DNA from: Bacteroides acidifaciens | Lineage (GTDB): Bacteria > Bacteroidota > Bacteroidia > Bacteroidales > Bacteroidaceae | Direction: 5' to 3' | NCBI RefSeq assembly: GCF_024623065.1 | Contig: NZ_JANJZR010000018.1 | Location: 1 to 64,000, forward strand | Length of the DNA stretch: 64,000 bases | Part shown: piece after piece, positions 17,695 to 24,795 of the stretch | Numbering within the stretch: position 1 is the stretch's first letter | Layout of the letters: each line of letters opens with the position of its first letter | Program-made: the position numbers and the translations under genes | Notes under the pieces: generated by a model | The model's input: only the letters and a program-made list of their open reading frames with translations | Database searches by the model: none | Told to the model about the DNA's origin: nothing

Positions 17695-17725
17695 CAAAGG
17701 TAGTCGATTTATTTGTTTCTGCAAA
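17695..17725 (-). promoter_or_regulatory. promoter of the NifU-like/GGGtGRT operon
   Basis: Minus-strand TTTG (17725-17722), a 19-base spacer and TACCTTTG (17702-17695), an excellent fit to the Bacteroidales consensus. The leader to the ATG at 17632 is about 55 bases. Confidence 0.7.
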
Positions 17726-17851
17726 TCGCCTTTTATTACTTTTTTGTGAAAAGAGACAAATCTGTTTACGTTTTTTCGCTGTTTGTAAAGTCGGGATTGC
17801 ATTTGCGGAAGATTGAGGGTGACGAACTATCTATTTGCTGCTTTGTTATTA

Positions 17852-17928
17852 AGAGCCTGTTTAAATTCTCTTCAGTCATAATATTATAGCTGATATTTTA
17901 ACTTACCCCGGCTCTTCTTGTCGCGTCC
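17852..17928. repeat. inverted copy of the 77-bp left-edge repeat
   Basis: Perfect reverse complement of bases 1-77. It begins AGAGCCTGTTTAAATT after the operon promoter. The next 120 bases show no gene. Confidence 0.85.
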
Positions 17929-18050
17929 GTCTGTAGTTGGCGGAAGGGGTATTAACAGTTGCGCTCTTGGCTATTAATAGAAAACTTCCCGCCCATTAAG
18001 TATAAAGTTCCTTCGGACAGGAAGGAAACTTTCTTTTCATTCGATGCAAA

Positions 18051-18138
18051 CTATAAACGCAAGCTTTGATTATATAATTGCAAGCTTCGTTTTTATAATC
18101 AAAGCCTTTGTTTTTATAAACGAAGCTTGCGTTTATAG
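18051..18138. repeat. nested inverted repeats with alternative pairings
   Basis: The 16-base arms 18051-18066 and 18123-18138 pair perfectly (CTATAAACGCAAGCTT and its complement). Inside, 18064-18074 pairs with 18094-18104, and 18081-18092 pairs with 18118-18129, so these pairings compete. The segment is AT-rich and intergenic. It could fold as a cruciform, an RNA switch or the relic of a palindromic element. Confidence 0.7.
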
Positions 18139-18233
18139 ATTATAATTAACGAAGAATAAGTTTACATGCTGATAATAAGAAGTTTACAATTAATGAAAGA
18201 GAACTTTTTTATTAATGAATGAAAAGTGGGTTA

Positions 18234-18393
18234 TTAAGAGCCTGCTCCGAGTTTTGCCCGACACAGTTTTGAGAGTTGCTTTCGAGTATGTTTTCTGTTG
18301 TTATGAGGAGCATGACGGAGACTATGTGACGAATAAAAACTGGTCGGTAAAGCCTATCTAACATAATCTCAGGAAAATCTAAACAGGCTCTAA
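18234..18393. mobile_element. 160-bp insertion-sequence remnant or MITE-like element
   Basis: It starts TTAAGAGCCTG and ends CAGGCTCTAA, an inverted pair sharing the same GAGCCTG terminus as the 77-bp repeat at 17852. No transposase frame is present inside. It is likely a deletion derivative of the element whose end is also seen at 17852. Confidence 0.45.
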
Positions 18394-18433
18394 GCTATTT
18401 TATCGGTGAAATTAATATTTTTGTCGATTATTA

Positions 18434-18464
18434 TTTGTCAAACCCCGTTTTATCCCTACCTTTG
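18434..18464 (+). promoter_or_regulatory. near-perfect Bacteroidales promoter of a candidate small RNA
   Basis: TTTG (18434-18437), a 19-base spacer and TACCTTTG (18457-18464). No credible ORF follows before the terminator at 18539-18574. Confidence 0.65.
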
Positions 18465-18470
18465 CAGAGA

Positions 18471-18580
18471 ACAGAAAGGGATTGTGAAATTCCGAGAATA
18501 GAATAGTTTAGTTAAGTCTAGTTTAGTTTTTGTGTTGAATGGCTTCCTCGTCGGCGGACGAACAAGGAAGCCATTTTATA
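18471..18580 (+). ncRNA. candidate 110-nt small RNA beside the prophage
   Basis: This is the segment between the promoter at 18434-18464 and an intrinsic terminator with 10-bp stem ATGGCTTCCT (18539-18548) and AGGAAGCCAT (18565-18574) followed by TTTTATA. It is A/G-rich with repeated TAGTTTAG-like words. It lies immediately outside the likely left end of the prophage, whose integrase starts 180 bases downstream, so the 3' end of this RNA gene is a candidate attachment locus. No known RNA family was recognised. Confidence 0.5.
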
Positions 18581-18759
18581 TACTATAAATCAGCTATTTA
18601 CATATCGTTTCCGAACTTTTTTCATCTTCATTAGTACCTATAATTGAGAGTTAAAACGTCACTTTTGACGCTATTTTCTTGTCCGATTCTTGTCCAAAAC
18701 ACAGTTTTTGTTGCTGTTTTCTTGTCCGGGAATTGGCGATTATTCTTAAAATAATGATT

Positions 18760-19947
18760 ATGGCAACTTTCTCAATAGTTATTCTGCCTGCAAAAAAAAT
18801 GGCAAATGACAAACACAAGGTTAGGATTATGGTTTCCCACAACTCACAAACCAGATATATAGTAACAGATATTATACTAGACTCTATTTCTGAATTAAAA
18901 AACGGGAAAGTAGTAAAACGTCCCGATAAAGATTTCTTGAACCTACAAATCAAGAAACTATACGATATCTATTTCGATAGATATATGAAATTAGAATATG
19001 CTGACGCTCTTACATGCTCCCAATTGGTCAAAATGATAACCAACCCGTTAAATGGTGAGAAACATCGCAAATTTGAGGACATTGTAGATGAATACCTTTC
19101 TCAAATTGATGATGAAGAACGCGCCTCAACATACAAACTTTATAAGTTGGTAACAAACAAGTTTCTGCAATTCGTTGGTACCGGTTCTCTAATGGAACAC
19201 ATTACACCTATCAGAATAAACCAATATATATCATGGTTGACGAAAGCAAAGCTTTCAAGCACAACAATCAATATCTACATCACTCTATTGAAAGTCGTCA
19301 TCAACTATGCAACAAAAATGAAATACGTAAGCTATGAGGTAGATCCTTTCATTACTGCCAAAATTCCATCAGCGAAAAAGAGGGAAACACAGATTACAGT
19401 TGAAGAGCTGAAAATAATCAGAGATGCAAATTTAGAGCATTACAATCTCAATGTGACACGGGATATCTTCATGCTTACTTATTATCTTGCCGGCATGAAC
19501 CTAGTAGACATACTAGCATACGATTTCCGGACGGATGAAATAAACTACATCCGAAAAAAGACCAAAAACACCAAAGAGGGGGACTCCCTGATTTCCTTTT
19601 CCATTCCCGAAGAAGCAAAGCCCATTATAAAAAAGTATATGAAAAAGAATACAGGGAAAATCATATTCGGGAAATACAAGAACTATACCTCCTGCTATAA
19701 CCTGCTGGCCAGAAAAATCAGTCAATTAGGCAAGGTGGCAGGAATCAGGCATAAATTCACCCTATATTCAGCCCGCAAATCTTTCGTCCAACATGGATAT
19801 GACCTGGGAATTCCTCTTAGTACACTGGAATACTGTATCGGGCAATCAATGAAAGAAGATAGACCAATCTTCAACTATGTCACAATAATGAGAAAACACG
19901 CTGATAAAGCAATCAGGGAAATACTTGACAATTTGAAAAATGAATAA
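18760..19947 (+). CDS. int: prophage integrase (tyrosine recombinase, Bacteroides type)
   Basis: A 395-residue protein from the ATG at 18760; an ATG two codons earlier and a TTG at 18679 are less likely. An N-terminal arm-binding domain (about residues 1-90) precedes a SAM-like core-binding domain (about 100-200, EDIVDEYLSQIDDEERAST) and the catalytic domain. Box II reads LYSARKSFVQHGYD, with Tyr in place of the usual His, and the nucleophile is the Tyr in IFNYVTI. The box I segment is LAGMNLVDIL and has no arginine where either the classical (GLR) or the common Bacteroides (TRGM) enzymes have one. It is the leftmost phage gene and reads into the phage, as expected for an enzyme next to attL. 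Confidence 0.88.
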   Translation: MATFSIVILPAKKMANDKHKVRIMVSHNSQTRYIVTDIILDSISELKNGKVVKRPDKDFLNLQIKKLYDIYFDRYMKLEYADALTCSQLVKMITNPLNGEKHRKFEDIVDEYLSQIDDEERASTYKLYKLVTNKFLQFVGTGSLMEHITPIRINQYISWLTKAKLSSTTINIYITLLKVVINYATKMKYVSYEVDPFITAKIPSAKKRETQITVEELKIIRDANLEHYNLNVTRDIFMLTYYLAGMNLVDILAYDFRTDEINYIRKKTKNTKEGDSLISFSIPEEAKPIIKKYMKKNTGKIIFGKYKNYTSCYNLLARKISQLGKVAGIRHKFTLYSARKSFVQHGYDLGIPLSTLEYCIGQSMKEDRPIFNYVTIMRKHADKAIREILDNLKNE

Positions 19948-19973
19948 TCACATATAAAATAAATCACTAAGAA

Positions 19974-20005
19974 TTTGCATAATAACCAAATGCTTATTAT
20001 CTTTG
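19974..20005 (+). promoter_or_regulatory. promoter of the two small rightward phage genes
   Basis: TTTG (19974-19977), a 20-base spacer and TATCTTTG (19998-20005). It drives the genes at 20045 and 20257, which end at the terminator at 20725. Confidence 0.65.
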
Positions 20006-20044
20006 TAGTGTCAAATAAGAGTTCATAATTTTAATGTTTAACTG

Positions 20045-20215
20045 ATGAAAGATGAAGAAAAAAAAGAATTAGAACAAGAGTATGAGAATTTAAAACTTCT
20101 CGCTTCATTTCACGAGGCCTATGGGGTTCCTGAAAATGCCAAAGAACGGGAAGCGCTTATAAATGACATACTCGATCGGATGAACGAAATCCAAGAGAAA
20201 TTAAAAAAGTTGTAA
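20045..20215 (+). CDS. small acidic/basic helical phage protein
   Basis: A 56-residue ORF beginning MKDEEKKELEQEYENLK and ending EIQEKLKKL, almost entirely charged and predicted helical. It starts 40 bases after a near-consensus promoter and ends 41 bases before the next gene, which supports it as real despite its size. No family is recognised. It may be a small DNA-binding partner or antirepressor by position, but this is only inference. Confidence 0.6.
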   Translation: MKDEEKKELEQEYENLKLLASFHEAYGVPENAKEREALINDILDRMNEIQEKLKKL

Positions 20216-20256
20216 TTAACATCCCTCCCTTCGGGGAGGGACAAACATTAAAAGCT

Positions 20257-20706
20257 ATGATAGATTGGAATGATTGCCTGCCAACAAAAGAAATGCAGGC
20301 TGACTTTGAAAGATTCAAAGAACTAAAAACCACAGAAGAAAAAGAAGCTTTCAAAAAGGAAATGCAGGATAAATATAATAAACTACCGAAAGCCCAAAAG
20401 GAAGCCTACAAAAAAGCATCTGAAGCTGGGCTAAAAGCAACGGTAAATGCCTGCAATGATTATATAGAAAGAGCGGAAGAAGCCATATTACGTGATAAAC
20501 TTGGAGAATTGCCCGAAGCAATCTCATTCAGTTATATTGCAAAGAAATATTTTGGTAAAAGTAGAAACTGGCTATATCAGCGTATTAACGGAAATATAGT
20601 CAACGGGAAAAAGGCTCGCTTTACTGACAATGAACTCAAAACGTTCCTGAACGCTTTGAACGATGTTAGCGAAATGATTCATCAGACATCATTAAAAATC
20701 AGTTAA
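20257..20706 (+). CDS. DUF5053-like phage protein with helix-turn-helix
   Basis: A 149-residue protein. The N-terminal 75 residues are a long charged helix rich in Lys and Glu. Residues about 90-120 (AISFSYIAKKYFGKSRNWLYQRING) look like a helix-turn-helix, and the rest is helical. The pattern matches proteins annotated DUF5053 in Bacteroides prophages. As the only rightward regulator-like gene beside the integrase, it is a candidate lysogeny or excision regulator. No classical CI- or Cro-like repressor is seen elsewhere in the window. Confidence 0.65.
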   Translation: MIDWNDCLPTKEMQADFERFKELKTTEEKEAFKKEMQDKYNKLPKAQKEAYKKASEAGLKATVNACNDYIERAEEAILRDKLGELPEAISFSYIAKKYFGKSRNWLYQRINGNIVNGKKARFTDNELKTFLNALNDVSEMIHQTSLKIS

Positions 20707-20724
20707 GCTCTTATTTGACACCAT

Positions 20725-20753
20725 CCCTGCATTTGAGCCGATGCAGGGATTTT
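20725..20753 (+). terminator. terminator of the small rightward operon
   Basis: CCCTGCAT (20725-20732) and ATGCAGGG (20741-20748) form an 8-bp stem followed by ATTTTTA. Confidence 0.8.
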
Positions 20754-20755
20754 TA

Positions 20756-20863
20756 TTGCTTTATCAGAAAATAGTAGTATCTTTGCAACATCAAGATAAT
20801 ACGGACATAATTCGGATTATTTTGGTTTGACTTTGGTGAGGGGGTGGTTCCCCTCACTTTTTT
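20756..20863 (+). ncRNA. candidate small RNA with promoter and terminator
   Basis: TTG (20756-20758), a 19-base spacer and TATCTTTG (20778-20785) give a start near 20792. A strong terminator with stem GTGAGGGG (20836-20843) and CCCCTCAC (20850-20857) then six T residues ends it. The approximately 70-base product has no ORF. Its last bases belong to a 26-bp direct repeat. It converges on the putAbiC-like gene and could act on its transcript, which is inference only. Confidence 0.5.
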
Positions 20864-20878
20864 ATATCCTTACCGAAC
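20853..20878. repeat. 26-bp direct repeat, copy 1
   Basis: Identical to 22181-22206 in the same orientation, beginning CTCACTTTTTTATATCC and ending TACCGAAC. Copy 1 contains the 3' arm of the small-RNA terminator. The two copies bracket the putAbiC-like gene. Confidence 0.8.
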
Positions 20879-20881
20879 ATT

Positions 20882-21994
20882 CTATAGTATATTATTTTCT
20901 GAAAGAATCACATCATACAGTTTTTCTAACAAATCACTAGACATATATTCATTTTTGTTTGCCTTTTGAAACAAGACTGGTGGAAAATGTATATATTCCA
21001 TTCGGCGGGATACAGATTCATCATTTATCCCCTCTTTTAATCGCACATCCTTCAACTCAAGATTATTGAACAAATCAGCATTCAAGTATAACCTTCGTGT
21101 CTCAATTGTTGAGAATGAACTAAATGAGTTAAAAAACAATAACACAAGTTCATACTTTGACAGTTGCGCTCGAAATATATTCGAATATTTTAGGGGCGAA
21201 GTGAATTCCGAAGTCATTTCCAAAATATAATAAGCATTCCTAAAATATGTACCAAGCTGATTTTTATATGGGGCGAAACAATGATCAGCGGCTTTAGCAC
21301 AAGCTTCAGCTATAGGCTTGAAATTATTTTGTTCAAAATAGATTTTAATCGCATTTAAACAAAGGCAATCATAGGTGTTTATATGTACTGGATAAATATT
21401 AACCATCCCTTTATGTACTCTAAACTTATGCTCTGAATAAATGTTGTTAATAGCATCATTCAACTGACTATATGTAAGCATCCATTGCTCTTTAGACATC
21501 TTTTGGGGAATAATCCTCCTTATAAATTCCTCTTTGGAGAAATTTTCAGGAATACCTCTTCTTATTTCCAAATAGAAAGTATGGTATAACTCTACATAAA
21601 TCTGTCGATAAGTTTTTTCAGGTGTACAAAACTCATTATAAGGAGTTATTTTCCATTCACATTGTTTTTCATCATATACCCAATCTATTCTTTTCACTTG
21701 CAAGGCATCCCGATATGAAATGAAAATCCTAAGCAACTCAAAAAAGACAGCTCTATCCTCGCTATTCAAGAATTGCTTTTTATTCTGTCTTAAAGTAAAA
21801 AGAACTCCAACGAAAGCTATTAATCCTGCAATCGCTCCTAATAGACTTCCAAACTCACCCCAGTCGGTCTGTTTATCCGCAAACTTACCTTGAGTCTGAA
21901 TAAAATAGAAAGCTAAAATGACTATTATGATTAATGTGGAGATGCCAGTTCCCCAAACTAGCCAGTCTTTTTCATTTCTTTTCATTCTTATCAC
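20882..21994 (-). CDS. putAbiC-like putative phage abortive-infection membrane protein
   Basis: A 370-residue protein (ATG at 21994, or 21985) with two N-terminal membrane helices, about residues 14-33 and 46-66 (FGSLLGAIAGLIAFVGVLFTLRQNKKQF). The rest is a helical cytoplasmic domain containing QLSKYELVLLFFNSFSS, the segment I associate with the putative phage abortive infection family (PF16872). Known members are proposed to stop superinfecting phage, though the mechanism is unclear. The gene reads against its rightward neighbours, is AT-rich and is bracketed by 26-bp direct repeats, all suggesting a horizontally gained moron gene that protects the lysogen. Confidence 0.7.
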   Translation of the reverse strand: MIRMKRNEKDWLVWGTGISTLIIIVILAFYFIQTQGKFADKQTDWGEFGSLLGAIAGLIAFVGVLFTLRQNKKQFLNSEDRAVFFELLRIFISYRDALQVKRIDWVYDEKQCEWKITPYNEFCTPEKTYRQIYVELYHTFYLEIRRGIPENFSKEEFIRRIIPQKMSKEQWMLTYSQLNDAINNIYSEHKFRVHKGMVNIYPVHINTYDCLCLNAIKIYFEQNNFKPIAEACAKAADHCFAPYKNQLGTYFRNAYYILEMTSEFTSPLKYSNIFRAQLSKYELVLLFFNSFSSFSTIETRRLYLNADLFNNLELKDVRLKEGINDESVSRRMEYIHFPPVLFQKANKNEYMSSDLLEKLYDVILSENNIL

Positions 21995-22180
21995 AAATCA
22001 AAATTTTATAGTTTTAAAACAACATTACCAATTCAAATATAATCATGATTTTGATAAATAAAAAATATTTCCAGAAATAATAGATTCCAAAGGTACTAAA
22101 GTTTGTTCTTATTTATCACAGCAAACAATATAATATAAGTGCTCACCAATTATAGCTATACTTGACTTAAAAGAAAAGTG

Positions 22181-22206
22181 CTCACTTTTTTATATCCTTA
22201 CCGAAC
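22181..22206. repeat. 26-bp direct repeat, copy 2
   Basis: Identical to 20853-20878. Here the 5' arm of the small-RNA hairpin is missing, so this copy looks like the secondary product of an insertion or duplication. Confidence 0.8.
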
Positions 22207-22296
22207 TTTTCAATTATATATTAGTACTATCTTATGTAACCCTTCTGGAGAGTTTGTTGATTCATGTGTTGTTGATTAGAAGGATTACAAAATAAA

Positions 22297-22323
22297 AGAG
22301 GTAGCCAAATTGTGGCTACCTCT
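22297..22323. terminator. bidirectional terminator after the ParB-like gene
   Basis: AGAGGTAGCC (22297-22306) pairs with GGCTACCTCT (22314-22323) over 10 bp, flanked by A-rich and T-rich tracts. It ends the minus-strand gene at 22351. Confidence 0.8.
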
Positions 22324-22350
22324 CATTTTTTCTTGTACAATAATGAATTA

Positions 22351-22845
22351 TTAATCAGTTTCTAAAATAACCGCATCTATTAATTTTTGCATATCTTCGA
22401 TAAGATACAGAGGAACACAAACTATAATATCTTTCACACCAATGTATTGGGCCATTATAGCTCGATGTCTTCCTTCTTTTATGATGAGATCGTTTTGTTT
22501 CATCTCCAAAATAGGAGGATCAACATATTCTTTATTAAGCCATCTGTTTATAGTTCTGGCAAAACGAGATTCTTCAGGCCAATATCCATCAAATGTTTTG
22601 TTAAAAACCACATCATCCAAATTACTTGAATGTTCTATCAACTTTTCAAGATTACATCGCATAAAAACACAATTTGAACCAGGATATGCAGGATGATAAA
22701 TTGGCCCTTGCATTTTTTCAATATTAGTTGTCCAAACAGGAACTATGTTTTTAAGTTCCTCATCACTCATTTCTCGACATTTATTCCTTAATAAAATATC
22801 TTCTTCATCTAAATCTTCATCATCATTTTTTTTCCAATCTTCCAT
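22351..22845 (-). CDS. ParB/sulfiredoxin-like domain protein
   Basis: A 164-residue protein from the ATG at 22845. The N-terminus is strongly acidic (KKNDDEDLDEEDI). The C-terminal half has the pattern PPILEMKQNDLIIKEGRHRA followed by a strand, which resembles the GRHR core of ParB-like nuclease or sulfiredoxin-fold domains. Such domains bind nucleotides or DNA in phage regulators. There is no helix-turn-helix, so it is not a classical partition ParB. It stands alone between two terminators, so it is an independently expressed accessory gene. Confidence 0.55.
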   Translation of the reverse strand: MEDWKKNDDEDLDEEDILLRNKCREMSDEELKNIVPVWTTNIEKMQGPIYHPAYPGSNCVFMRCNLEKLIEHSSNLDDVVFNKTFDGYWPEESRFARTINRWLNKEYVDPPILEMKQNDLIIKEGRHRAIMAQYIGVKDIIVCVPLYLIEDMQKLIDAVILETD

Positions 22846-22914
22846 AGTTATCACATTAGTTATAAAAAATAGCAATATTATGCTATGTTACAAAATACAA
22901 CTACAAATTTAGAA

Positions 22915-22938
22915 AGCCCCGTATCCTTGAACGGGGCT
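22915..22938 (-). terminator. terminator after the small gene at 22948
   Basis: AGCCCCGT (22915-22922) pairs with ACGGGGCT (22931-22938). The minus-strand side runs into TTTCTAAATTT. Confidence 0.7.
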
Positions 22939-22947
22939 AAATTCTAA

Positions 22948-23139
22948 CTAATCATTTTCAGCTAATTTCCGAATAGCTTTTAGTCTTTCTTTTATAGCTA
23001 AAATTCTTTGTTTATCATCCGAAGAAGATAAGGATTTTAGCTCATCTTTAAGTAAATCGGCTTGTTGCCTTTCAAGTTCCCGAGCATCTTCCTGACTTAT
23101 CGCTCCAAAGCCAGTAATTCTACAATTGTCATGTTCCAT
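22948..23139 (-). CDS. small hypothetical phage protein
   Basis: A 63-residue protein, MEHDNCRITGFGAIS..., with a long charged helix (ARELERQQADLLKDELKSL) and a C-terminal helix rich in Lys, Arg and Leu. It is followed directly by a terminator, which supports it as a real gene. No family or motif is recognised. It lies downstream of the lysis module. Confidence 0.55.
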   Translation of the reverse strand: MEHDNCRITGFGAISQEDARELERQQADLLKDELKSLSSSDDKQRILAIKERLKAIRKLAEND

Positions 23140-23186
23140 ACAAATAATTATTTAAGTTAAACATTTGTATTCCGAGCAAAAAAATA

Positions 23187-23217
23187 TGCCGGAACACATT
23201 TTCTTTGTATTCCGGCA
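23187..23217 (-). terminator. terminator of the lysis module
   Basis: TGCCGGAA (23187-23194) pairs with TTCCGGCA (23210-23217). On the minus strand the hairpin is followed by TATTTTTTTG. It closes the transcript of the amidase and spanin-like genes. Confidence 0.75.
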
Positions 23218-23308
23218 CGAAGGCACTTGTTTATACAGTTGCAAATATATATATTATTTCTCAAATATTGTATTTTTAACCATATATTTTTAATCAAGAA
23301 TTGTATTC

Positions 23309-23827
23309 TCAACAAAATGGCTTCTTTCTTAATCCATACGCTAGCCAACAGATAATAATCAAAATAATTACTCCTATATAAACTTTATCTTTATGTAAAT
23401 CCCACCAAGATAACTCGACTACCTTCTCTCTTTGATTTAGTAAAGCATTCACCTTGTTACTTATAGTATCAAGTCGATTCGAGAACTGCTGCAAAGTAAT
23501 GGATAATGTTTCATCAACTTCACTCCGTTCTTGCTCCTGTTTGGAAGCGGTGGTAGTACTTTCTTTGACTAGATACTGTTTTCCGGTTGAATCCGGAAGC
23601 GACAAGTAAACTGTTTTATTCTCAATTTTCAGATCACTCAACTTGTCAGTAGTAACTTTCGTTTGCTTATTCACATCCAGCTGTAATGATTCAATTAAGT
23701 TTCGCAAATACAAAAAATCCCCTGAATAGTCAATCTGCTTTTGTGACTCAATGTTATGAGAAGTTTTGCAGGAAGTAAACCATATTCCTGACATCAGGAA
23801 CATGGTTATATAGATTAGCATTTTCAT
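23309..23827 (-). CDS. candidate unimolecular spanin (lipoprotein with C-terminal membrane helix)
   Basis: A 172-residue protein with a lipoprotein signal (MKMLIYITMF... lipobox FTSC at about residues 17-20), a 120-residue helical or coiled-coil middle (SNRLDTISNKVNALLNQREKV) and a C-terminal transmembrane helix (about 149-165, VYIGVIILIIICWLAYG) followed by RKK. An outer-membrane lipid anchor joined to an inner-membrane helix by a periplasmic linker is the design of unimolecular spanins such as T1 gp11, which fuse the two membranes at the end of lysis. It overlaps the amidase stop by 4 bases (ATGA). The identification is from topology and position, not sequence similarity. Confidence 0.6.
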   Translation of the reverse strand: MKMLIYITMFLMSGIWFTSCKTSHNIESQKQIDYSGDFLYLRNLIESLQLDVNKQTKVTTDKLSDLKIENKTVYLSLPDSTGKQYLVKESTTTASKQEQERSEVDETLSITLQQFSNRLDTISNKVNALLNQREKVVELSWWDLHKDKVYIGVIILIIICWLAYGLRKKPFC

Positions 23828-24402
23828 ACTTTCAGATATTTACAAATACCTTTCACATGAAGAGAGACAATAGTCCGTTTACCCTCCTCTGACAGCAGAA
23901 AATCCACATCTTCTTTGTTATCCTGAAACAGATTCTCCGTCAGAACAGCCGGACACTTCGTATGCTTCAAGATATAAAAACCACTCTCCTTATCTGGATC
24001 ACCGTCTGCCATATCCTTCCGTATCTTCATTCCAGGCAAGCATTCTTCAGCAGCCCCATACAGATAGTCAGCCAGCTTATCGGCTTTAGTCTGCCCCACA
24101 CTAGTCCATGCTTCCCAACCACGTGCCTGCATCCAATTTGAACCATTACCGGCTGCATTACAATGGATAGAAATAAGAATTGCTTCAGAAGCCTTATACT
24201 CGTTCACTCTCCGGCAACGTTCTGCCAATGGCACATCCACTTCCTCTTTCACGACCAGTTCCGCATCAATACCTAATTTACGCAATTCAAATACTACACG
24301 CCCGGCTATTTCACGGGTATAGGCGTATTCTTTTAACCTACCATCCGGGGAACACTTGCCCGGAGTATTACTACCGTGACCGTTATCAATCAATACTTTC
24401 AT
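23824..24402 (-). CDS. N-acetylmuramoyl-L-alanine amidase (endolysin, Amidase_3)
   Basis: A 192-residue zinc amidase without a signal peptide, so it needs a holin to reach the cell wall. The catalytic pattern is complete: IDNGHG (His9), the second zinc Glu in RLKEYAYTREIA, SIHCNA and the catalytic Glu in LTENLF near residue 156. It cleaves the bond between muramic acid and L-alanine in peptidoglycan. It overlaps the upstream gene by 17 bases and the spanin-like gene by 4, forming a tight lysis cassette. Confidence 0.9.
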   Translation of the reverse strand: MKVLIDNGHGSNTPGKCSPDGRLKEYAYTREIAGRVVFELRKLGIDAELVVKEEVDVPLAERCRRVNEYKASEAILISIHCNAAGNGSNWMQARGWEAWTSVGQTKADKLADYLYGAAEECLPGMKIRKDMADGDPDKESGFYILKHTKCPAVLTENLFQDNKEDVDFLLSEEGKRTIVSLHVKGICKYLKV

Positions 24403-24784
24403 TTTTTTCCTCCTTTTTATTAATTAGTGCAATTCTACGTGGTGGAATACGACGACCGCATTCACTATCAGGCCGGTCACAGCGATTATGTTCAGCATCT
24501 TTCAACTGCAATTCCAGCTCATGACATTTATGTATCCAAGACAATTTATCATTTTGTTCATTACGTAATTCAACATAGATAGTATCTATCTTCATATCAC
24601 GTTGTGCAATACGATCCTCTAACCAATCCACCTGCTTACGCTCATTCTCATCTTCCATAGAATCAGCAGAAGCATCTTCTTTACGCGCATTTGTTTTGCG
24701 ATTCACGTAAAAATTAACGATCCATTTAATCGCTTCAAACCCGCCCAATGCTCCTAGTACAGCTAGCCATTCATTTAAGCCCAT
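24386..24784 (-). CDS. membrane-anchored coiled-coil protein of the lysis module
   Basis: A 132-residue protein from the ATG at 24784. One N-terminal membrane helix (MGLNEWLAVLGALGGFEAI) is followed by a basic stretch and a long charged coiled coil (about residues 40-100) that ends in a Cys/Arg/Pro-rich tail. Its place between the holin-like gene and the amidase suggests a lysis accessory, such as an antiholin or a second holin. The sequence itself does not prove this. It overlaps the amidase start. Confidence 0.6.
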   Translation of the reverse strand: MGLNEWLAVLGALGGFEAIKWIVNFYVNRKTNARKEDASADSMEDENERKQVDWLEDRIAQRDMKIDTIYVELRNEQNDKLSWIHKCHELELQLKDAEHNRCDRPDSECGRRIPPRRIALINKKEEKNESID

Positions 24785-24795
24785 TATTTTCTCAA

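Larger units (their letters stand above)
21995..22350. other. intergenic region with repeats and a terminator
   Basis: No gene is seen. The region holds copy 2 of the 26-bp repeat, two copies of AAGTGCTCAC (22137-22146 and 22176-22185), an imperfect dyad GTAACCCTTCT...AGAAGGATTAC around two TTGTTGATT words (about 22235-22289), and the terminator at 22297-22323. Confidence 0.6.

Noticed and set aside
18679..18759. Upstream TTG start extending the integrase by 27 codons
   Set aside because: The added peptide is Cys/Phe-rich and unlike integrase N-termini; ATG at 18760 fits the family start.
18400..18760. Definite attL core sequence
   Set aside because: The right end of the prophage is outside the window, so no direct repeat can be matched; only a candidate locus is stated.
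23157..23348. 63-codon minus-strand ORF overlapping the spanin-like 3' end
   Set aside because: It runs through the terminator hairpin and has no start signal or recognisable features.
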